From Struthidea cinerea (Eukaryota; Chordata; Aves; Passeriformes; Corcoracidae): a stretch of DNA of 64,000 nt. The DNA is taken from contig VZTI01004043.1 in the NCBI GenBank assembly GCA_013397865.1, positions 62,001 to 126,000 of the forward strand, read 5' to 3'. This document shows positions 13,145 to 23,005 of the stretch, piece by piece; positions within the stretch are counted from its first letter, which is position 1; every line of letters begins with the position of its first letter. The notes beneath the pieces were generated by a model that was given only the letters and a program-made list of their open reading frames with translations, made no database searches and was not told the origin of the DNA. The position numbers and the translations under genes were made by a program.

Positions 13145-13650
13145 CAGGAGGTGATTCTGCCACTCTGCTCTGACCTCATGAGACCCCACCTTGGTTCTGC
13201 ATCCAGCACTGGGACCCCCAACATAAGGAGAATGAGGACCTGTTGGAATGGGTCCAGAGCAGGGACATGAAGATGATCAGAGGGCTGGAGAACCTTTCCT
13301 ATGAGACAGGCTGAGAGATTTGGGGTTGTTCAGGCTGGAGAAGCACGGGCTTCAAGGAGAGCTTCTAGAAGCCTTCCAGTACATAAAAAAGCCCAAAAGA
13401 AAGATGGAGAGGGACTATTTACAAGGACATGTCGTGACAGGACAAGGGGGAATGTCTTTAAATGGAAAAAGGATGGGTTCAGATTAGCTATTAGGAAGAA
13501 ATTCTTTACTATGAGGGTGGTGAGACACTGGAAGAGGTTTCCCAGAGAAGCTATGGATGCTCCATCCCTGGAGGTATTCCAGGCCAGGCTGGATGCAGCT
13601 TTGAGCAACCTGATCTAGTGGAAGGTATCTACAGATGCCCAGGTCCTACT
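13145..13650 (+). mobile_element. CR1 LINE fragment lacking its 3' tail
   Basis: A forward CR1 with landmarks GAGACCCCACCT, GGACCTGTTGGAATGGGTCC, AAGATGATCAGAGGG, TTCAGGCTGGAGAAG, AAAGATGGAGAGGGACTAT, GAGGGTGGTGAGACACTGG and CTGAGCAACCTGATCTAG. It ends shortly after the ORF2 stop. The usual ~80-bp 3' untranslated part with the GATTCTATG octamers cannot be recognised, so the 3' end is deleted or badly worn. Confidence 0.93.
13301..13618 (+). pseudogene. CR1 ORF2 C-terminal remnant
   Basis: An open frame of 105 codons inside the CR1. Its second half has the conserved end of CR1 reverse-transcriptase ORF2: KKDGEGLFTR, DRTRGNVFK, RLAIRKKFF, VVRHWKRFPRE, APSLEVFQARL and a terminal LSNLI before the stop. 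The N-terminal ~30 residues are out of frame with CR1, and all catalytic endonuclease and reverse-transcriptase regions are missing, so it cannot be functional. Confidence 0.85.
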
Positions 13651-15676
13651 CTAAGGCTGTATCGCATGTTTGAATCATCTGGCCCATTCTTAAAGAATAC
13701 TCAGAAAATAACTCCTGCACATCTAGGCTTTTGTCTTTCCTCATTTTCTAAACTGAATGCACTCATAGCAAAAAATAACTCTTGATGGTTAAAAATAAAG
13801 AGTGCTTACCCTGCCTGCACATCTCCCTTCATTTCCACCCTCACACCAAAGTTGCTCTGTTCATTAATTTTCCTTTCTGAATAGATTTTTTCAAATTAGA
13901 AAAGGCAACTCTTTAGGCTGTCAATACTGCAATAATGCTAATAAAATGCTGCAGAGGTCAGGTTTCAGAAGAGTATCCTGCAAATGAATACTCAGCTGAC
14001 ATTTCTGTTCCTTTCAGAGGCAGCTTTAATACATCAATACAGAAAATATTTATATGCAAGCACACGTGTACAGATCAATGAAGGTGCCTTACATTACGCC
14101 AGACACTAGTTAGTTTATCAGACCAGCTCAAATAACTGTTAAATCTTTTTGTTTGTTTGTTTTAATGGGAACCATGTAGTACCATAAAATACAAAAATAT
14201 GTTGAGGAGACAGAAAGAGATAAATAATGGAACTACAACCAGCGTCAGTGGTCATTGTTAAATCGTTTTTGTATGTGTTCACCTTATTCGTTGTGGGTAT
14301 GTCTTGTACTTTCATCTTGATGTATAGGATTCTGTCTGCAAATCTAGACTACAGAATATCTGATTCTAAAATATTTCACCACTGAAGAACTTGTGGTGAA
14401 ATTAATAATTGCTTAGGGGAGAAAACTGTTGTTCAATTAGCCTAGAGGTGCATGGAAAGAGCACGATGGATTACTTAAATAGCTAGGATTACAGAAATGT
14501 TGCATCAGTAGAAGATTATGTTTTCAGATACATCTAAAAATGCATTTCTTCCTGTATAAATATTGTTGCCTAAATACATATTGAATTAAAGAAAAAACCA
14601 GAACCAAAAAACACCTACTGCCATACACACAGCATATCAACTACCCTGAATTCTTAGAGCACTGATTTAATCTCAGGCTTCTGAATGTAATTGGACAGAC
14701 TTGACTGTATTCCTTCAGTGACATTTCTTGCCTATTGCTATTTTGCAGTCTTTTATTCTAGGTGTTAACTGTGTTCTATGTATTTTAAGGTTTGGGGTTT
14801 TTTTGTCATTTTTGCTCTCAGTTGTGTGAGAACTCTTGTGAATGGCAGACCATTCCTTGTGTGTAAATTTTGACATTGCTTCTTTTGAGTTCACTTAATA
14901 TTCATCTCTGATGGGATTTGACAGTATTATTTTTCAGCATTTCAAGAGGACAGGGAGTAGGTTTCCTAGTTCAAGATTTATAATTATGCAGTAAAGAGAG
15001 ATTCAGTTTCTGGAGTTGTGACCCTGTCGAAAATTATGGTAGCCTTATATTCAAGAATTTTGGAGCTAAGTTTCCAACTAAAGATACAAAAATCAACAAA
15101 AAAAAAAAAAAAAGGAAAAGAAACTCAGATTAAATTGTTTTAAAGTGCAAACCATATGGTTTATGATGGGTTAATCACAGGTTTGGGATTAGAATTGTCA
15201 TAGAATAGCTGAGGTGATTTATTTGTAGGAAAGAAGTATAATATAAGGAGATTTGCAAGTTGACAATTAAAATGTCCTGACATTCTCTTTATTTATTGTC
15301 TGCATTTGATGGCTAATGAAGGAGCTGTGGTTTTTAGGCTGGGGGAGAAGCAGGAGGAAGAACTAAATATATCTCTGTTTGCGTCTTGAGTAGCTCTGCG
15401 GTACCAAAGAGGCACCATCTGTAATACAGGATTTAAGAGATCCTGGATCCTGTGCTTTCTTGGTTTTATTTACTTACACTACATGGATGAGGGTTCCCCT
15501 GATGCAGGCACTGTAAAAGTGAAGGACCTAAATAATTCCAGGATACATGATAAATTTGACACTTTTATATTAAATATTTAAGTCATGATAATGTCCTGTA
15601 ACTTCTGTGGTAACAAGATGCTATTCTTTTGAAGAAAGAACATATTAGATATTCTTCTTAACATTTACTAAGTAAT
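13651..15676. other. Unique AT-rich DNA, no gene seen
   Basis: No repeat recognised apart from an A16 run at about 15098-15113. No credible coding frame. Confidence 0.55.
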
Positions 15677-15697
15677 GCATGAAATTAAATTTCATGC
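15677..15697. repeat. 21-bp perfect palindrome
   Basis: Arms GCATGAAATT and AATTTCATGC around a single central A are exact reverse complements. TAAT stands immediately on both sides. It could be a dimeric transcription-factor site or chance in AT-rich DNA; nothing nearby decides between them. Confidence 0.75.
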
Positions 15698-18604
15698 TAA
15701 TAGAATTTAATTTTTCACTATCAGTAGACCACAAGAATGAACATTTTAAACATGAAACTAACAAGACTAAACAAATTTGAAAAGAAATCAAAGTAAGGAG
15801 ACCCATTCTTTGCGTCAGTCTCAAAAGATCTTTTTAGACAATTTAACCTGTTTAAAGAAGCAACAAGACCAAACATATGTTGTTTGTGAAGGAGACTTTT
15901 ACATAAGGATGAATTAAGAATTGAAATTTTGATTTATTTATTTATTTGTTTGTTTTTGTTTTCCTTCATAGACCTGAGCTTGGTTTATGATTTATGTGTA
16001 TTTTGCTTTGATATTAAATATGACTGTAAAACATAGTGAAATTTATAAACAGCTTCTTCTGGGTGGTTTAATTTAATCATCCTTCCAATTACTACTTACA
16101 TGAATAATTCAAACATGGAGTGGAGAAAAAAAACGAGATTGTAGTGCATATATTTTCTATAGACTGTAAAAAGCGACTGTTACTCTCCTATATAGTAGTT
16201 TAAATTAAATATACAGCAATTACATTCTGTGTTAAGGATGCTCTTAATCTTTTCTTTGATAAGAGATTGCAGTGGTTAAAACCTCGCTTGACCTTGGAAG
16301 CTGCCCTTTGCTTTGAGTCTGCGGTCTGACCTTGGGCAAGTTGAGTACAAGGGTGCTTCATTTTCTAAGGAAAGGCATGCAGTTCTCAATATCTGAGCAC
16401 AGCTTTTGCCAGTAAAATTGGAAAGCTCCTTAATATTTTGTCTCTGACCTTGACATTTGTGGATGTTCTTGTGTCTTGTTCATGGCTGAGTAGCACAGTG
16501 TCTACTTTACGTTTAAACCGTGTTGAAAGCCACAAATTCTGACCCCAAAAAAATCTGTTACCTTATGCTTGGAGAAACCCAATCTGATATCTCTGCGCTT
16601 GGTACACCTGTCATAAGTCAGCACACCTTCCCTGCAGTGGATATTGCTCTGCTTCAAAAATGTAGCTGAAGCATATGAAGACCATTTTCGCTTCAGATCA
16701 TTTCCCAGTGCTTTCAACACATAGTTACGAGGTAACTCACCTTCATTTTCTTCTTATCCATGTTTGGCATTTTCGAAGGAAAAGAAGAATCCAGGGAATG
16801 ATTCTAAAGGCTCTTCATGTATTTTATCTATCGTAAAGTACGTCCAAAATCTTTAGAGTGGGCGCTGAAATGCAGACTCTCCTCCCAAAGATACAGAGTC
16901 ATTTTCTGTTCTGCTTTTGTCTTAAGAAAACAGAACTGAAGATTTTTGCGCTCTTGTTGACATTTGTGATTCCACTGTAAATTCTGCAAGATTTTCTATT
17001 TAAAAAAAAAATACCAGCTCCTAAAGCTGTGATTGCATCAGCAATATATAAATATATATAAAATAAAATAAATTTTTTAAAATACCATTTCTATGTAAAA
17101 AAGCACTGAAGCATGTGCATGAAGGCCTTCAGTTTTATCTCCTAGACTGTAATGGTTGCATAGTAATTATCAGGGACAGACACTTGGGAAACATTCTTTA
17201 ATCAAGGAGTTTTGATTAGTCTAATCACTCCTCTACAATGACTATGCTAATGCTAATTCTGGTGGTGTTGTTTAATTTGAAACCATAGGTTTCCTTATTA
17301 AGTAACACAAAAAAGTTAGTGGTGTTAATAATACTGTTGTGGCTGCAGCATGAAATCTACAAAACTAAAATGAGGGGAACATAAAATAGCAAAACATTTC
17401 CAGAATAAAAACATTATTTCAGCATTTGGCCAGAACTAAAATATGTTTTCCACTGCTAGCAGATGCCTGAACAAAGCTGTTCCTGGTTTGATTTTCTATT
17501 CTAGGAGAAATTAATCTTTTTGTAGATTAATCACTTACAGTTGTTTTGGAGGAAAAAGCATTTTCTGTGTGCAGCCATTCTAATTTAAGATGCTTTTAAT
17601 AGAAATCTTTGTCAGCAAAATTACTGTCCTTAATGATTTTTCTATTATATTTCTGCTTGAATTACTGTTGATTAGGCAAGTTTGAAGTTACAGCTTAATC
17701 CTTAAAAGTATTTGTATAGCCATAGATGTGCATTCAGGGTTCACAGTAAGGCCTTAAGACATATTCTTGCACCAGCAAAAATCCACTTTCCTTTTTCATA
17801 GGACTCATTTTAAGAGCAGAGACTTTCATCCTCAGGGTTTTTCTTTGACATGTGAGATTTTGGGGCTGGGGTTGTTTTTCTCAGAGATACTGTCACTGAA
17901 AACAGATTAAAAAACATGTAAAACTAAAGCATCCAACTACCTCTGAAATGGAGACACTTTTACCATTCTCTCAGCATAAACAAACAATCAAATAATATAA
18001 TAGGGTAGAAAAGGTACAGGTTATTCCTGTGGAATATGCCTGAATTAATTAAAAATACCAATTATGTTTCCCAGTATCATCAGTTTGAGAGCAATCATGT
18101 TTTTATGCAAGGGTGTATTTGCAGATTTTCTTGACTTATTAAGTGGGGGAAGGAAGTTTGTGCACACAGGTTTGCAGGATGAGGGTTGCTTTTGTGGTGC
18201 AGTTATGATAGATGCTATTACATTATTCAACTAAACCAAATAGCATTGGTGTTATACAAATTATTTACAGAAGAGATGAAACATGTGAGTTTCATTTGGG
18301 CATATCTGTCATTTGATAATGTCAGTATCATTTCATATTTGTCTTCTAAGTTTAATAAAAAGTTGAAGGGTTTTTTTTGAATATGTGACATGTACTTTGT
18401 AATTTTTAAAAATGGTTGAAGGCTTGCGTTTGGACCTGTTGTTACATCCATGTGTGCATAATGCCTTGCTGTAGCTGAAATTCAGGTGTCCTGTACTCTG
18501 ACTCATATTTAGAGGATACACTGGAAGTGGAATCCTGCTGCTTTTTTATCACTTCTTTCCAATTTATAACAAGTGGCTCTCACGTGTAACTTCCTTCTTT
18601 ACAT
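15698..18604. other. Unique AT-rich DNA with possible regulatory words
   Basis: No exon or repeat family recognised. The section 17190-17270 holds a cluster of homeodomain-like words described under findings. An ATATA-rich patch lies near 17043-17085. Confidence 0.5.
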
Positions 18605-18619
18605 TTTTTTTTTTTTTTT
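18605..18619. repeat. T15 homopolymer
   Basis: A pure run of T shortly upstream of the LTR at 18669. Confidence 0.9.
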
Positions 18620-18668
18620 AATATCCTGCTATTTTGATTTGGTATCTAAATATCTTACAGATATTTAG

Positions 18669-19279
18669 TGCTGCAGTGAGCCATGGCCAGAGCCATGATC
18701 AGCTGGACCAAGCAGACCAACAGGTCCATTGGTTTGATGTCTCCACAGCTCAAGGGCTCGAAGGCACAGCGAGCGCCCAAAAGGCTGTGTAAAGCACGCT
18801 GACCATTGGCTGCTGCCATCCCCTCCCCTTACGCTTCATATTTGGTTATTTCTCCAGAAAGTTCTATGTTCCTCGGTAGCTAATTGGCCCATGTAACTCC
18901 TCTCCCCCCCCTCCTCCCCTTCACTCTGATCCCTTCTCCACCCCCTTGTAACACCCCATAACTGGTATTTTATTGTTTATTATGTATTCTCCACACCCTT
19001 TATGTAGGGGTATAAAACCCCACGACACCCTCATTTTCGCAGCTTTCTTTGTGGTTTTTCCCCGTGCTCCAATAAACCCTTCCCTGTCCCCACGAAGGAG
19101 TCCCTCCGCCTCTTTCCTGCCTCCTTCGCGCACCTTTACCATCAGTGGGCAAGGAAAACCCGAGTCGGGGCTTCGCCTGCCCTCCTGCACTGTGATCAGC
19201 TTCCATCCCCCCACCCGGGGCAGGTGGAAGATTGCCTGGTGCTAGGGGCAGCGTGCTGGCCAGAGAGAGCACCATGGCA
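18669..19279 (+). mobile_element. Solo LTR (family A), endogenous retrovirus
   Basis: A forward LTR of 611 bp starting TGCTGCAGTGAG and ending CACCATGGCA. It is flanked by ATTTAG (18663-18668) and ATTTAA (19280-19285), a 6-bp target-site duplication with one difference. A 6-bp duplication is usual for class II (ERVK/alpharetrovirus-like) integrases, so I infer that class. U3 has two ATTGG (inverted CCAAT) words. A clear TATAAAA lies at 19011-19017 and AATAAA at 19071-19076, which implies a very short R region. It is a solo LTR with no internal viral sequence. It shares a family with the reverse copy at 10103-10607. Confidence 0.9.
19011..19076 (+). promoter_or_regulatory. LTR core promoter and polyA signal
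   Basis: GGGGTATAAAACCCC (TATA at 19011) is followed 60 bp later by CCAATAAACCC (AATAAA at 19071). This is the normal order and spacing of a retroviral U3/R boundary. The elements look intact, so this LTR is the best candidate in the window for a working cryptic promoter. Confidence 0.75.
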
Positions 19280-19499
19280 ATTTAAGGACCTAAATAATAA
19301 AAAAAGCTTTATTTTAATTTTTTCAGAGAATGAGCTTCTGAAAATCCATGAGCTCACTGAATCTTTGAATACTTTGAGATCTTATTTTTTACATGTGCTT
19401 TAAAGGTTTTGGACTTTTTCTTTCGTATGTCATTTTCTTTGTGAATTTAGAGGTATGTCTTCTGTTCCTTTAAAATTAATATTCTTCAACGTTTGTATG

Positions 19500-20570
19500 T
19501 GTTGTGGCTTGACACTGGCCAAATGCCAGGCACCCATGAAAGTCGCTCACTCATCCTCCCCTGCCACAGCTGGGCAGAGGAGAGGAAAAATTAACAAAGG
19601 GTCATGAGTTGAGGTAAGGACTGGGAGAAAGCACTCCAAGGGCAAAACAGGCTCATCTTAGAAGTACAAAGTGAATTTATTACTAACAGAGTCAGAGGAG
19701 GATAATGAGAAATAACATAAGCCCTTAAAAACATCTTTTTCCCCCAACCCCTCCCTCCTTCGCATCAACAGCACAGGGAGACAGGGCATGGGAGCTTTGG
19801 TCAGTTCATCATCCGAGATCTTCCTCCACTGCTCTGGGAGAGGAGTCCTTCCCCTGCTGCACCATTCGGTCCCTTCCCATGGGAGACACTTCTCTGTGAG
19901 CTTCTCCAGCATGGTTCCAATCTCACAAGCAGCAGTCCTCCCAAAACTGCTGCAACATGAGTCCCTCCCATGGGCACACAGTCCTCCCAAAACTGCTGTG
20001 GTGTGTGTCACTCTTCCACAGGGTGTAGTCCTCCAAGGACAGGCTGCTCCAGCCTGGAAGCAGGGCCCTCTCTCTCCACCACATCTTCCACTGGATCACA
20101 GCCTCCTCCAGGCATCCACCTGCTCTGGCACAGGCACCTCCCCCACAAGCTGTGGGTGGATCTGCATCCCCTGTGGACCCCCATGGGCTGCAGGGGCACA
20201 GCTGCTTCACCATGGTCACCACCATGGCCTGCAGAGGAATCTTGGCTCTGGTGCCTGGAGCACCTCCTCCCCCTACTCCTTCACTGACCTTGGTGTCTCC
20301 ATGTTGTTTCTATCACATGTTCTCACCTCCTCTTCTTCTCTGGCTAGAGAAAAACTGTGTGACTTTGTTTTGATTTTCGTCTTAAATATGTTATCACAGA
20401 GGTGTTACCATCATCTTCAACTGGCCCAGACTTGGCCAGTGCTATGTCCATCATCAGAGCCATCACAGATTGGCTCTGGCAGACATGGTGGAAGCTTCTA
20501 CAAGCTTCTCACAAAAGAGATGTCTGTGGCCCCCCGCTACCAAAAACCAGGCCATGCAAAACAAAGTACA
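19500..20570 (+). mobile_element. Solo LTR, ERVL-type
   Basis: A 1071-bp LTR beginning TGTTGTGGCTTGACACTGGC and ending AAGTACA, as in bird ERVL-like LTRs that start TGTCGTGG/TGTTGTGG and end TACA. Flanks GTATG (19495-19499) and GCATG (20571-20575) form a 5-bp target-site duplication with one change; five bases is typical of ERVL. Characteristic words include AAAGTCGCTCACTCATCCTC and GGGTCATGAGTTGAGGTAAG. Open frames of up to 265 codons run through it on both strands. They are Ser/Pro/Leu-rich low-complexity translations of GC-rich LTR DNA and are not genes. No internal viral sequence remains. Confidence 0.88.
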
Positions 20571-21879
20571 GCATGTGGGATTTGAGGGATTCTGTGGTTA
20601 TTTATTCAGTAAGGTGTAAGACAGCAAGACAAAAATTTTGATACTATTTCAAGTAAAAATAATTTTTACTAAAAATATTTATGCACACAGCTGTTTTTAC
20701 TTACAAGAGCAGCTCCAGAGATAAGCAGTTATACTTTCACTGTCCAAAAGACTGAAATGAAGACTTCTTTAGGGTTAATGTTTTACAAAACACTCTGTGT
20801 AGTTTCAAGTATCAATATTTTTCATCCTCCCAGGAATCCAAAGACCAATGACTGAATCTTATCCTGTTTCTGCTAGTAATTGCATCATTTCTATTTTCCA
20901 GGACAATTACAAAAAGTTATTGCTTCTATATTCTTACAGACTATGCTCTGATATCTTTCTCCAGCCTTCTTGTTCTTAGAAATCATAAATAAGATATTAG
21001 GTGGCAAAATCTTACAGGGATTGCATGACATAGACATATCAGAGACAATAAGTAAGAGATCTGTAAGCTGGATATAGCGGTTGTCCTGGTATAAAAATGC
21101 AGACAGCTCCCATGATCCATGGGTAGATTACCTGGGTTGAAAATTACCAGGGCTGTGGATGCAGAGACAGGGAGGTGGTTCCATGGCGACCCTTGAGTGA
21201 GGCAGGATTTATTAACACAACTGCAGCACTGTGCATGCACAATTATGTTTCTTCCAAGAGCCACTCTTTAACCAGAATCATAAGCTGATAAGCTCTGAGC
21301 TCATTTCAAGTTTTTCCCCAGACTAACATCATCCCAAACCCTTTATAAACTTACTTTCTATAGTACAAATTGCTAATGATAATACTAGAACAAAAAAGCA
21401 TTCTCTTGTAATGATAATAAGAGAACAAAAAAAATCCTCTCAAGCACTTTTAAACTAAGGTTATTCATCACCTCTGGCTCAGTAGTAGGCCTCCCAAGAT
21501 GGCAAGATTCATTACATAAATATGGAAGTCTAAGATAGTAACTACGGATGTCTTTATAGTAGCACTGAGAAGGAATAGAAATCTCTGGTAGAAGTACCAC
21601 ACTGGCATATGGACACCACCCACTGCTCTGTGCGAACCAGCTGTGATGACACAGGAAACTTGCAGTGACAGAATTTAGGAGGACCAGGATCATGGCAGAT
21701 GGCATTGCAGCCTGGAGAATTTTAAGACAGTAAGGCAAAAGCAAGGGCAAAACTCAAGTTATTGATTTGCCTGTGACTGAAACTAAGCTCAAAACAGAAA
21801 AAATTAGCTGAGTGGGGAATTATCGCATGGTACCGGATTCTGAAGAGCTTGTACTAGTTCAGATAGGATTAGGACTTGT
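20571..21879. other. Unique DNA between LTR and CR1, no gene seen
   Basis: No recognisable element. Minus-strand frames of 93 and 121 codons show no family features. Confidence 0.5.
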
Positions 21880-22103
21880 ACTGAGAGCACTTTTCCACAC
21901 ATTTGGAGTCCCCAGCACGGGAAGGACGTGGACCTGTTGGAGTCCAGACAACGCCACCAAGATGATCAGAGGGATGGAGCACCTCTTGTATGAGGAAAGG
22001 CTGAGAGAATTGGGGTTGATTAGCCTGGAGAAGAGAAGATACAGGGGTGACCTAATTGTGGCCTTCCAGTACCTGAAAGGAGCCCACAAGAAAGATGGAG
22101 AGA
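21880..22103 (+). mobile_element. CR1 LINE, 5' part of a split copy
   Basis: A forward CR1 running from about GAGTCCCCAGCACGGGAAGG through GGACCTGTTGGAGTCC, AAGATGATCAGAGGGATGG and TGGCCTTCCAGTACCTGAAA to CAAGAAAGATGGAGAGA, where it is broken by an LTR. It continues at 22717 in register, so the two pieces are one insertion. Confidence 0.93.
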
Positions 22104-22716
22104 TGTGGGAGGTCCTTCCCTGGATATTGCCACCACCTCCTACTCCAGCTCCACCTCTGATGTGGGAGGCTCCTCCCTGGAGGAGGGCTTCCTGGGCGGG
22201 ACCAGGGCATAAAACCCACCCTTTCCCCTAGAAGGAAGGTGTGCCCAGGGTTCTGGACCTACCCATCCTTCTGGAAAGTTCTTTTGCATTTGGTGTTTTA
22301 TTGGTTGTTGTTTCTTGTACCCTCCCCTCAATTGCTTTAATTGGAGTCTGAACCCTTGTACCCTCCCCCTGCCCTGCGTCCCATTGGTTATTCTCTCTAA
22401 CTCCTCCCAGTTCCCCCCTCCCTTTAACCAGCCGCACGCTCCTTGTTCCTCGGAGTTCTTTCTTTGCTCACTTTCCTCTGGGATCTCTTTGCCTCACGCC
22501 TCAATAAATGGAGAACATGAGGGAGACCCCCTCCCGCAGCCCTTCGCCTCCCGTGCCTTCTTTCACTGCGCCTTGCCTGCCTCTCACCTGGAGCTGCCTT
22601 GCCTCCGTGTGAGCCACCCACGCCTCGCCCTGACAGCAGCAGCACCTGCTGTGGCTCTCAGGCCCCAAGAGCCGGCGTCCTTGGCTGAGGGCAGCCTGAG
22701 AAACTCCAGGCAATAA
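22104..22716 (+). mobile_element. Solo LTR inserted in CR1
   Basis: About 613 bp starting TGTGGGAGGTCCTTCCC. The CR1 around it gives an independent ruler: the word AGAGA is present at both edges (22099-22103 and 22717-22721) but only once in an unbroken CR1. The target-site duplication is therefore 4-5 bp. On this reading the LTR ends CAATAA or CAATAAA, not the usual CA. The terminal word TGTGGGAGG..CC.TCCCTGGA recurs at 22161, 57 bp inside the end. An ATTGG word lies at 22383, a TATA-like CTTTAACC near 22422 and AATAAA at 22503-22508. The class is unclear, possibly ERV1. No internal viral genes. Confidence 0.85.
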
Positions 22717-23005
22717 AGAGAAACTACTGATGAGAGCAGGTAGTGACAGGACAAGGAAGAATTGGCTTTAAACTTAAAAACAGTAGGTTTAGATTAAATA
22801 TTAGAAAAAAGTCTTTCCTGTGAGGGTGGTGAGGCACTGGAACAGGTTGTCCAAAAAAGTTTTGGATGCCCCATCCCTGGAAATGTTCAAGGAAAGGTTG
22901 GATGGAGCTCTGAGCAGCCTGGTCTAGTGGAAAGTGTCCCTGCCCATGGCAGGGGGTTGAAACTGGATGATCTCTTTCAACCCAAACCATGTTCTGTGAT
23001 TCCTG
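22717..23005 (+). mobile_element. CR1 LINE, 3' part of the split copy
   Basis: A continuation of the CR1 that begins at 21880. Landmarks are GTAGTGACAGGACAAGG, TGTGAGGGTGGTGAGGCACT, CCCCATCCCTGGAAATGTTC, GAGCAGCCTGGTCTAGTGG and GGTTGAAACTGGATGATCTC, then the worn 3' terminus TTCTGTGATTCCTG. It keeps the complete 3' end, so the element was intact at that end before the LTR landed. Confidence 0.93.

Noticed and set aside
19788..20585. 265-codon + strand open frame
   Set aside because: It lies almost wholly inside an ERVL-type LTR, is Ser/Pro/Leu-rich, and has equally long frames in other phases. GC-rich LTR DNA explains it.
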